A DNA stretch of 64,000 bases, from positions 1-64,000 of the forward strand of contig NZ_JRNC01000021.1 of assembly GCF_000758925.1 (NCBI RefSeq), read 5' to 3'. Shown here piece after piece: positions 1-8,505 of the stretch (positions within the stretch are counted from its first letter, which is position 1; every line of letters begins with the position of its first letter). A model generated the notes under the pieces. The model saw only the letters and a list, made by a program, of their open reading frames with translations. It had not been told where the DNA came from and searched no databases. This DNA comes from Prevotella sp. S7-1-8. Its GTDB lineage: Bacteria > Bacteroidota > Bacteroidia > Bacteroidales > Bacteroidaceae. A program made the translations under genes and the position numbers.

Positions 1-1
1 A

Positions 2-1528
2 ACGTCGTGCTCTCAAGAGCTTGAAGAGGGCAAAGTTCAGACGGAAAACAACAAAGCAGAGCTTAACAACGTAGTAAAACTAAACTTCGCTACCGATGCC
101 TTGACACGGGGCACCATGTACGATGATATAGCGCAAATGCCCGACGATGCCACCTTTGGCGTATATGGCTATGCGCATAAAGATGGCGACGCCACTCCCA
201 ACGAACCCAACTTTATCAACAACGGCAGTGCGAAGAAAGACGGCAAAGTGCATGTAAGCGGCAAGGTGGCAACATACAAGACAGACATGCCGAAGGTGCA
301 GCTCGCCGCCGTATACCCGAGATTGGACGATAGGGACGGTGACAAGTTAGTAAGGGATGGCAAAGACAAATATACCCTTACCTACTCCCTGAAAAAAGAC
401 ATGGCACAGCAGAAAGACTTGATGATAGGGCAGGCTGAGGAGTTTGAGATAAATGATAAGAACTCTACCGATGAAAATATAAACAGCGGTACGAAAATAA
501 ACATGCACCATGCCCTTACAGCCATCAACTTCGCCATTGGCGACCGCGTACCTACGGGTTACACCATAGAGGGCATTCTTCTAAAAGGGTTATGCACGAA
601 TGGTACATGCAAAGTAGATTTGTCTAAAGACAAAAACGTGGAACGCTTTAAATGGGATACCAAAAACGCGAAAAAAGACTCGGTGTATATCAAGCCCAAC
701 CATGCAACCACCACAAAGATAAACGGAACCCAGTTTACCGGACTAAAAGGTAGCGACAAAAAGTACGATAACCTTACCGTCTTCATGATACCACAAGAAA
801 TCGACAAAGATGCTGTCGCTAAGGTATATTTGAAGATAGAAGGAAAAGTTAAGATTAACGAAGATAAAAGGAAAACAAAAATGATACGCATTCCTCTCCT
901 GACCACGACAAAGACCAAAGATGATGGCGGAGGCAATGTAACCGAATATAAGGGAATAACCGAATACAGAGCTGGAGAAGTGAAACTATATCGCATAAGC
1001 GATAATACATACAAAACGATAAATCTAAAAGAAACAGATGTAAAGCTATATGTAAATCCATTGAAAATTAAAGATGTAGAAAATTATTATAATCATAAAT
1101 TGGATTCTAATTATTTGAAAAATAAAAACGCATATATATACTTTAATAAAGAAACGTCATGTGAAAAAGTCAAGGACCAACCACACACATACAAGGTGTA
1201 CATAGAAAGTTCTCGATACGCTGGTGATTCAAGTGGAAAAGTTGCCGAAAGAGCAGAGGTAGCTCCTCAAACTTTTAAGATTAAAAGGATAAAATATGAG
1301 ATAAGTAAAGATACATATGCAGATCTGCCAGAAGGAAGTTGGAAAGCTAAGGTTGTAAAACAGCCTAAAGGGTATGACAGAGTAGGAGCTTTCACCTTGA
1401 CTTTCCACCCTGAAAAATTTCCTCCAGAACTATCCAAACGTAATGCCAAAATATATATAGTAATAGTATTAGATGGTTTTGAAAAAACAGAATTGCAAAT
1501 AAAGGGTAAAGGTTTTCCCACGGCTTAA
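2..1528 (+). CDS. Fimbrillin-family lipoprotein, 5' end outside window
   Basis: The frame is open from the first bases of the window, so the start codon and most of the signal peptide lie upstream. The first visible residues (TSCSQE) look like the end of a lipobox with the Cys that would be acylated. About 30 residues later comes ALTRGT, a motif typical of Mfa-like fimbrillins of Bacteroidetes. Members of this family are exported as lipoproteins and assemble into surface fimbriae or sit at fimbrial tips; that role is inferred here from the family. The rest is a soluble, Lys/Thr/Asn-rich protein of about 500 residues with no further membrane segment. A TTG at 101 could be read as a start but lies well inside the mature protein. 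No other fimbrial gene follows within the window, so any partners must lie upstream. Confidence 0.75.
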   Translation, partial: TSCSQELEEGKVQTENNKAELNNVVKLNFATDALTRGTMYDDIAQMPDDATFGVYGYAHKDGDATPNEPNFINNGSAKKDGKVHVSGKVATYKTDMPKVQLAAVYPRLDDRDGDKLVRDGKDKYTLTYSLKKDMAQQKDLMIGQAEEFEINDKNSTDENINSGTKINMHHALTAINFAIGDRVPTGYTIEGILLKGLCTNGTCKVDLSKDKNVERFKWDTKNAKKDSVYIKPNHATTTKINGTQFTGLKGSDKKYDNLTVFMIPQEIDKDAVAKVYLKIEGKVKINEDKRKTKMIRIPLLTTTKTKDDGGGNVTEYKGITEYRAGEVKLYRISDNTYKTINLKETDVKLYVNPLKIKDVENYYNHKLDSNYLKNKNAYIYFNKETSCEKVKDQPHTYKVYIESSRYAGDSSGKVAERAEVAPQTFKIKRIKYEISKDTYADLPEGSWKAKVVKQPKGYDRVGAFTLTFHPEKFPPELSKRNAKIYIVIVLDGFEKTELQIKGKGFPTA

Positions 1529-1567
1529 AAGCCATAAACCAAACAGCTGCCAAGCGGTAAAAAGAGC

Positions 1568-1609
1568 AAGCGCAACGCCACGTAACGACAAACGCGGGAC
1601 GTTGCGCTT
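1568..1609 (+). terminator. Hairpin after fimbrillin gene, probable terminator
   Basis: AAGCGCAACG (1568-1577) pairs perfectly with CGTTGCGCTT (1600-1609) around a 22-nt loop, 40 bases after the stop codon. There is no long T-run, so function as an intrinsic terminator is likely but not certain. Confidence 0.5.
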
Positions 1610-1917
1610 TACGTTTGGTCGCTTTATATCGCACATTTTCGCGCGCCTTGTTGATTTCGTTGTCGAGTTCTTCCACACCGCTTAGAACAACGATACAGGC
1701 CGTCTTTTTATGAAAAAGCCTCTCAAGCCCAACTCGTTGGCAAATTGGGTAAACGGAAGCCATGAGAAACACTCGGCCTGTTGTGAAAATACATCATGCC
1801 ATCATCCGTCGCGAGCTTTGATGGGAGTGGTTTCTGTCGCGACAAGCGGCTTGGCCAGACCACCTGCCCTGAGAAAACATCAGCAGCTTTGGCAAGAAGC
1901 TCGAAATCCTTAAAAAT

Positions 1918-1938
1918 TGACTTGTAAAATACAAGTCA
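1918..1938. repeat. 9-bp palindromic hairpin upstream of ECF sigma gene
   Basis: TGACTTGTA (1918-1926) and TACAAGTCA (1930-1938) form a perfect 9-bp stem with an AAA loop, 72 bases before the sigma factor start. It lacks a T-run, so it could be an operator for the sigma operon rather than a terminator. Confidence 0.5.
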
Positions 1939-2009
1939 GATCGCAAGTTTGTTTAAAAACCATGCAAGTTTTACGGTCTTATGACGTTTAGAAGACAGAA
2001 AAACTATTC

Positions 2010-2570
2010 ATGACGTACACCCAAACTGGCAAGGAGAAAGATATAATCAACCTGTTTCGCGAAGACAACGTCTTGGCGATGAATAAATTGTACGCCGAAT
2101 TTGCCCCATATCTCACGGGCATTTGTGCCCGTTACATCGCGGAAGACGCAGAGTTGAAAGATGTGTTGCAAGAGTCTTTTATCAAGATTTTCACACGGAT
2201 AGACCACTTTGAATATCGTGGCCAAGGTTCGTTACGGGCTTGGATGGCCCGTATTGTGATCAATGAAAGCCTGCAAACACTGCGTCAGAAAAAGAAGCTC
2301 CCTTTGACATCACTCGATAATGAACCGGTTGATTTGCCTGATGAAGAGCCCACCACTTATGGAATAGACACTGAAACGATGGCTCAACTTATCGGGAAAT
2401 TACCAGCAGGATACCGAACGGTGCTCAATCTATATATCATTGAAGGTTTGTCGCACAAGGAGATAGCGAAAATGTTAGGCATTAAGCCAGACACCTCCGC
2501 GTCTCAATTACACCGCTCCAAAAACATGTTGGCTAAACTAATTTTGGACTTTAAACGAAGCAAACAATGA
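2010..2570 (+). CDS. ECF-family RNA polymerase sigma factor
   Basis: The 186-residue protein has the two-domain layout of extracytoplasmic-function sigma factors. A sigma-2 region lies at about residues 20-95, including the DVLQESF helix that binds core polymerase and the -10 element. A sigma-4 helix-turn-helix lies at about 125-175 (SHKEIAKMLGIKP), for the -35 element. It directs core RNA polymerase to a small regulon in the cytoplasm. The last bases overlap the next gene by four (ATGA), so the two are translationally coupled, and the partner is very probably its regulator. In Bacteroidetes such sigma factors often control outer-membrane or surface genes; the lipoprotein at 4076 is a plausible target or operon member, which is inference. 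Confidence 0.9.
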   Translation: MTYTQTGKEKDIINLFREDNVLAMNKLYAEFAPYLTGICARYIAEDAELKDVLQESFIKIFTRIDHFEYRGQGSLRAWMARIVINESLQTLRQKKKLPLTSLDNEPVDLPDEEPTTYGIDTETMAQLIGKLPAGYRTVLNLYIIEGLSHKEIAKMLGIKPDTSASQLHRSKNMLAKLILDFKRSKQ

Positions 2571-3892
2571 AAAAGCAATGGAAGAAAGACCTTGAACGCC
2601 TTGGGACGGAATACGTGAAGACTCCGCCCGAAGGGTTATTGGCCGATATCAAACGAGAGATGTTGGCCCGCGGCATTGTACCAGCTCAGCCCAAACGAAA
2701 GATTAGTCACGCGGTGTCTTGGCCACAAATGGCAGTGGCCGCAAGCGCGTTAGTTCTTCTTGGAGTAAGCGCGATAGGCTATCTACATCACTATCACAAG
2801 AGCGAGCGCACTATGGCCGACAAGACAAAGTGCGAGAAAAAAAAGACTTGGGATTACGGTACATCCCAAAACGCTGCCGCAAATGTAATTTCCACAGCTA
2901 TCAATGACGCTGGGTATCAACTCAAAAAAAATGAGAAAAAAGATATGGCACAGAGTTTAGGGAAAATGGTGTCACGTCTAAAATTTGCCACGGGAAAAAG
3001 CCCATCAGCGCATACCAACCACGAGGGCAAGACTCTTTTAGCCCAGTCTGACATTGACCATGATGTGGCCCAAACACCTTTAAAGCATGAGGAAGATGCC
3101 AAAATTGTCGATCAGGATAACGCCAGCCAAACTCTTATGGGCAACGACCTGCCCCAATCTCGACACTATCGCCCTCAATATTCTACCAACCGGCATAACA
3201 CATTGCATCATGCCGATACATGGCAACTCACAGCATACTATATGGGGCAACCCCATCATCAATCGGCCGATGGCGCGGACATGATGTATGCCACCAGCAT
3301 GACCCTTTTTGCAAGCGAGCCAGTAAACGGGGATGACAACAATAAATCCATGTCCGCCATTAGCGCTCCGCCTGTGAAACGCGAATATCACCATCGTCCC
3401 ATCAAAATAGGCGTATCAGCTCAGTACATGATTGATGATCGATGGAGCGTCCTGTCCGGCTTGACTTATAGCAAACTAATCTCCACTTTCACCGAAGAAA
3501 CGGTCGTTTCCACCAAAACAACCGAGCAAACCCTGCATTATATCGGCATACCCATCAGTGTCACTTACTCTTTGTGGCAGTCTAATTATTTCAATATATA
3601 TGTCAAGGCTGGGGCTGAAGTTGAGAAGCTCGTCAAGGGAAAAAGCGTCGCGAAAAGCGTTGATATAGACCATACCGCTCCTCCCGTCTCAAAGAATCTA
3701 AGCGAACATAAACTATTATTCAGCGCACACGCCGCCGCCGGATTGGCATACAAGCCAGTAAAGATGATGAGCGTTTTCGTTGAGCCAGGATTAGAATATT
3801 ATTTTAAAAATCAAAGCGATATCAAATCCTCGTACACTGACAAACCTTTGGGGGGCAATGTCAATGTAGGTATTCGGCTGAACATCAAATAG
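2567..3892 (+). CDS. Membrane-anchored protein with C-terminal beta-barrel-like domain, putative anti-sigma partner
   Basis: The protein has 441 residues and starts inside the stop codon of the ECF sigma gene. Residues 1-50 are charged and would be cytoplasmic. Residues 51-73 form one hydrophobic helix, and a hydrophilic His/Thr/Asn-rich linker runs to about residue 265. The C-terminal part of roughly 170 residues has alternating aromatic/polar strands ending GIRLNIK, like Bacteroidetes outer-membrane beta-barrel proteins (PorT/OmpW-like). There is no cleavable signal peptide, so the layout is cytoplasmic tail, inner-membrane helix, periplasmic linker, barrel-like domain. From coupling and topology I infer that it holds or senses for the sigma factor. 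I recognise no canonical zinc anti-sigma motif in the tail. A misannotated plain outer-membrane protein is the alternative. Confidence 0.6.
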   Translation: MKKQWKKDLERLGTEYVKTPPEGLLADIKREMLARGIVPAQPKRKISHAVSWPQMAVAASALVLLGVSAIGYLHHYHKSERTMADKTKCEKKKTWDYGTSQNAAANVISTAINDAGYQLKKNEKKDMAQSLGKMVSRLKFATGKSPSAHTNHEGKTLLAQSDIDHDVAQTPLKHEEDAKIVDQDNASQTLMGNDLPQSRHYRPQYSTNRHNTLHHADTWQLTAYYMGQPHHQSADGADMMYATSMTLFASEPVNGDDNNKSMSAISAPPVKREYHHRPIKIGVSAQYMIDDRWSVLSGLTYSKLISTFTEETVVSTKTTEQTLHYIGIPISVTYSLWQSNYFNIYVKAGAEVEKLVKGKSVAKSVDIDHTAPPVSKNLSEHKLLFSAHAAAGLAYKPVKMMSVFVEPGLEYYFKNQSDIKSSYTDKPLGGNVNVGIRLNIK

Positions 3893-4075
3893 CGCGAGTT
3901 TTTCAAAACTCATGCCATTGGCCCCTTCGTAGGGCAGCTATTAAGGTGAATTTTATAATATACTTATGTCTCGCGCTGTATTCCCAGCAAAAAAAAATTA
4001 CCAAGACATGCAAGATTTAGACAGTCTAAGCATTTAACGAACAAGAAAAAACAAATTAATAAACATCGTTAAAAC

Positions 4076-4678
4076 ATGAAAATTATCAGATCTATCTTTC
4101 TCGCTTGCTGCGCATGTGCGGCGGTGACGTTCACATCTTGCATTGGCAATGATGAGCCGACAGTGTTGACCAAAGAACAAAAGGCGGCAGCTTTCCAACA
4201 AATTAAAGGTAACTACACTGGCAAGTTGGTTTACAAAAATCCAACTTCCACCACCGCGTCAAAATTAGACTCCGTCGATGTCAAATGGGAAATGCTGACA
4301 GACTCCACCATGCGCATCAATAATTTTCCGACCGCCCCACTGGTCAAGAACATAACTAACAAAGAGATAAGTGCCGCCCTTGCCACACTCCCACCCCAAG
4401 CGTTAAACTGCATGATAGACATACGGAAGAACGACCCATTGCTCTTTACTGTCAATCCCAAACCCTTGGAATACAACACGACGTACGAGGGCAAGGCTCA
4501 TCACCTAAAAATACTATTCTATATCAATATCAGTGGTTCTTTCGGTGGATATATCCCAGCCCAAAAACGAATCCAAATTCAGATAGTCATCGCCTCCGTC
4601 TTTGTGGATGGCAAGCCCAAGCCTGAGCTTATCAAGGGTTACATCCCTGTCGTACTGGATGGAAAGAGAGAGAAATAA
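4076..4678 (+). CDS. Small lipoprotein of unknown function, DUF4840-like
   Basis: The protein has 200 residues. The N-terminus has Lys and Arg followed by a short hydrophobic stretch and a lipobox ending FTSC (Cys near residue 22), so it should be a lipoprotein. The mature part contains aromatic/Asn-rich beta strands and ends in GYIPVVLDGK. It resembles Bacteroidales lipoproteins of the DUF4840 type, a family without known function; I hold that assignment loosely. It lies 183 bases after the sigma/barrel pair on the same strand and may belong to the regulon of that sigma factor. I saw no clear TAnnTTTG promoter in the gap. Confidence 0.65.
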   Translation: MKIIRSIFLACCACAAVTFTSCIGNDEPTVLTKEQKAAAFQQIKGNYTGKLVYKNPTSTTASKLDSVDVKWEMLTDSTMRINNFPTAPLVKNITNKEISAALATLPPQALNCMIDIRKNDPLLFTVNPKPLEYNTTYEGKAHHLKILFYINISGSFGGYIPAQKRIQIQIVIASVFVDGKPKPELIKGYIPVVLDGKREK

Positions 4679-4974
4679 AGGTCAGTTAAAACAACCCATT
4701 AAGTGCCAATAATAGCCCAAGACACCCAACTTGGCAAATGGCAATTATGCGGATCACATCTCCAAGGCGTAAATACCATTCATAACATTACGGATGTTTA
4801 CAGTTTTGGGCAACAATAAAGCTTGCGGCGGAGCAAGCGCCATCTGATCTAAACCATTTTAAACACACAGCCCCGTTTTTCGCGACACGCGCGGAGACGG
4901 GGCTTATCGTACGCGCCAATTACAAAACAAGGACGCCCCCATGGCGCATGCCACAATCCGCCAGAGGATATATA
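4679..4974. other. Gene-free region between lipoprotein gene and ssrA terminator
   Basis: I found no gene. The only clear structure is the GC-rich inverted repeat at 4869-4904, listed separately. Confidence 0.6.
4869..4904 (+). terminator. GC-rich hairpin, possible terminator
   Basis: AGCCCCGT (4869-4876) pairs perfectly with ACGGGGCT (4897-4904), and a second GC-rich pairing is possible in the loop. It lies 190 bases after the lipoprotein stop and has no clear T-run, so its role is uncertain. Confidence 0.4.
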
Positions 4975-5020
4975 CAAAAAAAACGCTTGAAATTAGCTAC
5001 ACACAGGGCTAATTTCAAGC
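4975..5020 (-). terminator. Intrinsic terminator of ssrA
   Basis: On the minus strand a perfect 13-bp stem (GCTTGAAATTAGC at 5020-5008, partner at 4997-4985) with a 10-nt loop is followed by a T-run. It lies about 33 bases after the tmRNA 3' end. Confidence 0.85.
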
Positions 5021-5052
5021 ATTCTTTCTTACTGGTCTACCTTATCCTAAAA

Positions 5053-5449
5053 GTGGAGCTGGCGGGAGTCGAACCCGCGTCCAAACAGGGAAATCATACG
5101 CTTTCTACACGTTTATTCCAGCCTTCGATTTTCGTGTGACGGCAAGACCTGGACCACCAACCGGCACCTTATCCTCTAAATTTCACCCTTGCATCGAGGC
5201 CCGCGAGAGCTATTTCCGATTTTTCTGCACCGCTAAGCCCTCAGATTCGGAACAACATCCTTGGAGCGATGTCTCGTTCCATCACCTTGTGACGGAATTA
5301 AGCCAGTAACTTACTGTTCTTCGGTTAGGCAGCGAGAGCGTAATTGTTTTCGCCAATTAATTTTTTGACAGCTCAGATTAAGGAGCAAGCTACCAAGGCT
5401 CCGCGTGCTTACGTACCATCTCATCCTGCTGTCAAATCCAGTCAACCCC
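5053..5449 (-). ncRNA. ssrA: Transfer-messenger RNA (tmRNA)
   Basis: This RNA rescues stalled ribosomes with SmpB, acting first as an alanyl-tRNA and then as a short mRNA. Read on the minus strand it begins GGGGTTGACTGGATTTGACA and ends GGTTCGACTCCCGCCAGCTC. The 5' GGGGUUG pairs with the 3' CAGCUCC to form the acceptor stem, and the TψC arm is canonical. The tag frame lies at 5354-5325 and reads GENNYALAA followed by a stop; the ALAA end is the proteolysis signal. After the discriminator A the genome reads CTT, so the CCA tail is not fully encoded and must be added by tRNA nucleotidyltransferase. A strong terminator follows at 5020-4975. Confidence 0.95.
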
Positions 5450-5718
5450 GATACATCGCGCTCTACTGAAAATCAGCGTTCCACGTGTCGCATGGCCTTT
5501 AGCGCGAACGACGCTTGCCATCATTTCATGGGCATCGTCCTCATTCCGGCCATTTTCCAATTTGCAAAGATAGCGAGAACAAGCGAGAAGACAAAATAAA
5601 ACACCCCAAAATTGCACTTCTATCTTGAATATTTACAACTTTACGTTGAAACTTGCATCTCGTTTAAACCGTTCCGCTCACATCATCATCTCCACCATTT
5701 GTCAACCGTCAAGACGAA

Positions 5719-6645
5719 TTATGTTAATCTTGCAGATTCAAGAGTAAACAATTCCAATTGCCGATGGGCATCGCATTCCATTTTATCGCGCAAATCAAAA
5801 TTAAAGACCATCGCCTCAACCATGGAATGTCGATTTTCGATTTTTCCTCCATTATGGTAAAAATGCTCCTTTGTCATCACATTGAATCGCCCCCAAAAAC
5901 GCTTTATCATCTCATTAGGACGATAATTATTATGATGCCAACAGGAAAGTATAAACTTGGCGCGAGTTTTTGTCAAGGCATAGAAAAGTTCTTCCTCGTC
6001 TTTCTCCGTCCATCCATTATAGTAATCTACATACCGACCGTAATAGGGAGGGTCGCAATAGATAATATCGTCTTCGCTTGCTTGCGATATTGTTTCAATA
6101 AATGATACATTTCTAAAAACCCAATCTTTCTTTTGTATCGCCCGGGCGACGCTTCCCACCTGATTGCAAACTTTTGTTATGTACGCGGGGGCAAATCTAT
6201 CCGGTTTTTTGCAGAATGGAATATTCCAAGCGCCGCGCTTATTGAAACGCATCATTCCATTGAAGCCTGCCCGAGACAGGAAAATAAAATCATACGGGCT
6301 ATGCTCTTCGTTAAACCGATTGCGTACAAGGCGATAGTGTGCGTAACCATCCTCGTCCGCCGTCCTCAACAGTTTGCCTTCACAATCAAGATATGCACGC
6401 ATGGTATATGGTGTAATTTCTCCTCTTTGCACTTGCTTGTAGAAATTTATGATATGGGGATTGGTGTCGCCCACTATGTGCGTCCCTTTGACAGGAGAAT
6501 TGAATCCGACAACGCCCGTGCCAAAAAAAGGCTCTATCCATCGCGCGTTAAGCGAAACGCCCGATCTTAAAATCAAGTCGTTAATCCATGGCACCAATTT
6601 TGTCTTAATGCCTTGCGATTTAATGGGAGGAATGATAATAGACAT
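5719..6645 (-). CDS. Adenine-specific DNA methyltransferase (D12 class), partner of EcoRV-like nuclease
   Basis: This enzyme transfers a methyl group from S-adenosylmethionine to N6 of adenine in its recognition site and so protects host DNA from the neighbouring nuclease. From the ATG at 6645 it has 308 residues, close to the size of M.EcoRV. The SAM-binding motif FFGTG lies at 40-44 and the catalytic DPPY at 198-201, in the order of Dam/D12-class enzymes. A longer frame to 6777 exists, but those 44 residues overlap the nuclease gene and show no homology, so 6645 is preferred. It begins five bases after the nuclease stop codon, with no strong ribosome binding site, suggesting translational coupling. 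Specificity for GATATC is inferred from the partner. Confidence 0.88.
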   Translation of the reverse strand: MSIIIPPIKSQGIKTKLVPWINDLILRSGVSLNARWIEPFFGTGVVGFNSPVKGTHIVGDTNPHIINFYKQVQRGEITPYTMRAYLDCEGKLLRTADEDGYAHYRLVRNRFNEEHSPYDFIFLSRAGFNGMMRFNKRGAWNIPFCKKPDRFAPAYITKVCNQVGSVARAIQKKDWVFRNVSFIETISQASEDDIIYCDPPYYGRYVDYYNGWTEKDEEELFYALTKTRAKFILSCWHHNNYRPNEMIKRFWGRFNVMTKEHFYHNGGKIENRHSMVEAMVFNFDLRDKMECDAHRQLELFTLESARLT

Positions 6646-6650
6646 GCCAA

Positions 6651-7454
6651 TTATTTTAATTTCACGAGTATCCCATGTTCTTTTTTTAAATACTCTTGAT
6701 AAGTTTTGAGATTGTTGTAACGCGGTTTGTCCAATCCGGCAGTCTTTGCGTCGGCCGCATTGTCGAAATTCATCCAATAATGATCAAAGACCTCTTCCCC
6801 AAGCTCCGCGAATGGCCCCTCCCCATTTATAAGCTTATCAATATTGACAACACCGCCAATATTTCTCGTATTGCCACTGCCGGGTCTGTCGCACGCTATC
6901 TTCCATTTAGGCTGCACAAAGAAAACAAGTCGCCCTATGACGGATTTTATCGCGTCCAACTCATCGATGCCATACACCTCCTTTTGGTTCCTTTCCACGG
7001 CGCTCTGTTTGTAAAGCATTCCAAGGACAAGATGACATTTATAGTCACCATATGGATAGTCTGTATTCCTTTTCACGTCGCGATTACGAAAATACCCCCA
7101 ATAAGAACCAAGAGTAAGCCCATTTACTCGTTTGTCATCCCCATAGTAGCTTGACTTGAAATCTACCGCAAAGAGATTTCCGTCTTCATCCCTAAAAGTG
7201 ATGTCAGGATAAAAATTTTGAGCAGAGGGAAATTCCATTGCCAAGCCATGGCGTTTGGCAAAAAATTCAAGTTGGGGAATAAGGATAATTTCTATAATCT
7301 TGGAAACAACCTTAGTGTCATTGGTTATTGCATAGACGTTCTTGTTCACGTCTATAAAACCTTTTACTATCCACTCATTGTCTTTTGTCTCAAGTAAGGC
7401 CTTGTATGATTTTACCTCCTCGGAAAGGATTTCCTGAAATTCCTGTTTGTTCAT
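6651..7454 (-). CDS. Type II restriction endonuclease, EcoRV family
   Basis: The protein has 267 residues and aligns along its length with EcoRV as I remember that sequence. Shared blocks include the NDTKVVSKI region at 45-53 and NFYPDITF at 80-87. The catalytic PD...DxK residues are at D84, D98 and K100. A TLGSY block lies at about 114-118, and the recognition loop GSGNT at 192-196 matches the EcoRV loop that reads the site. This suggests cleavage of GATATC, with the loop as the strongest support. The gene is in one operon with the methyltransferase, nuclease first. GATATC occurs many times in the window (for example near 2645, 9838 and 43850), so host sites must be methylated if the enzyme is active. 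Confidence 0.92.
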   Translation of the reverse strand: MNKQEFQEILSEEVKSYKALLETKDNEWIVKGFIDVNKNVYAITNDTKVVSKIIEIILIPQLEFFAKRHGLAMEFPSAQNFYPDITFRDEDGNLFAVDFKSSYYGDDKRVNGLTLGSYWGYFRNRDVKRNTDYPYGDYKCHLVLGMLYKQSAVERNQKEVYGIDELDAIKSVIGRLVFFVQPKWKIACDRPGSGNTRNIGGVVNIDKLINGEGPFAELGEEVFDHYWMNFDNAADAKTAGLDKPRYNNLKTYQEYLKKEHGILVKLK

Positions 7455-8493
7455 AGATCTATTTAGTGCAAGACATGCTTTTCTTTACATTTTGATTTTG
7501 CCCTTAAACAACAAAATGTTGCCAGGCGCCTCCGTCATATCGTAGGAATTCGTTTGATACCGTCTACAATTAGAAGCAGCGACCAGGACAATTGACAGGA
7601 CAAAAATATAAATAAAAAATGAGAAACTCACCATTTACAAAGGTATTTTTCCATCATGGGGAAAGACCGTCTATCATCAAGGCAAGGGCGAAAATGGCAA
7701 ATGTCTATATGCCAACGAGCATCCAAGTCATATTTCCAAGATACGATTGCCCATGAAACATAAAGGTATATGAGACATATCACCCCACAGGGCATCCAAC
7801 CCAACGTAGACCAAGCCACGAGACACCCTTTTCACATCCCATCCTACGCCCCGGACCTCCCACTTTCGGCGAAACGCGTCGGTCAACAACAACCCCTACA
7901 TGTCGACACCCGATGCGCCGCGAGAGCGGAATAGGCCGCGATGTCGGCATGTCAAAAGCCGGGAAATGTCAGGATAATTCCGAATTTTCAGGGGTTACGA
8001 AATGGATTCAAATAGCTTCGGAAAGGCAAGAGGCGAGCTTCCAAACGAAGAGAACAAGACTGTTATCGTGGAAAACCCATCGACTTTTACCCAAAATGCA
8101 CTCAAAAAACGGACTCAAGATTGCTCTTTACTGCTTTTTCTTCATGCGACAAAGACCTAAACGGCGGGCCTTTGCTATCCCATCGCGTTGCCATCGCTAT
8201 CCAATCGCGCTGCGATTGGATAGCGATGGCAACACCAATTTTTGTCAAGAAAGCACAAGCCTCTGTCTTCAAGCGCTTTGCCAAATTATCATTTTTTTGC
8301 CCATTTTTCCGCCCCCCAGCCTTGTCTTTTAGCGAGAAAGCTAAAAACAGAATGGTTTTATCCGTTTTTTTCAACGTTATTTTTTTATCCACGCTTTTGA
8401 CGGAACAGCCACATCAAGCACACAGACAACCGCCCCGTGAGCATAGTGCCAATTTTTGGCGGCGGAAAGAGCGGCTTTCCATAGAGGATTTGC
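7455..8493. other. Long gene-free region upstream of the restriction operon
   Basis: About 1 kb without a gene I can support. Frames on both strands are short, overlap each other and lack motifs. The notable content is the perfect 22-bp hairpin at 8187-8233 and a promoter at the right edge. I saw no clear TAnnTTTG promoter facing the restriction genes. Confidence 0.6.
8187..8233. repeat. Perfect 22-bp inverted repeat with 3-nt loop
   Basis: The arms 8187-8208 and 8212-8233 are exact reverse complements around the loop GCT. The segment 8174-8186 is a near-direct copy (12 of 13 bases) of 8196-8208 in the left arm, so the element looks partly duplicated. No T-run follows directly. Confidence 0.85.
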
Positions 8494-8501
8494 TATCTTT
8501 G
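8494..8501 (+). promoter_or_regulatory. Promoter -7 box TATCTTTG of the thiD-araC fusion gene
   Basis: This is an exact match to the Bacteroidetes TAnnTTTG element and ends four bases before the ATG at 8506, so the transcript may be leaderless. No clear TTTG lies at the expected -33 distance. Confidence 0.65.
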
Positions 8502-8505
8502 CACC

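Larger units (their letters stand above)
1529..2009. other. Intergenic region with two hairpins
   Basis: I see no convincing gene here. It holds a 10-bp inverted repeat at 1568-1609 and a 9-bp hairpin at 1918-1938, listed separately. A reverse-strand frame of 126 codons (1392-1772) overlaps the 3' end of the fimbrillin gene and has no recognisable domain. Confidence 0.6.

Noticed and set aside
1392-1772. Reverse-strand frame of 126 codons after the fimbrillin gene
   Set aside because: It overlaps the fimbrillin 3' end, has no recognised domain and no promoter or ribosome binding site.
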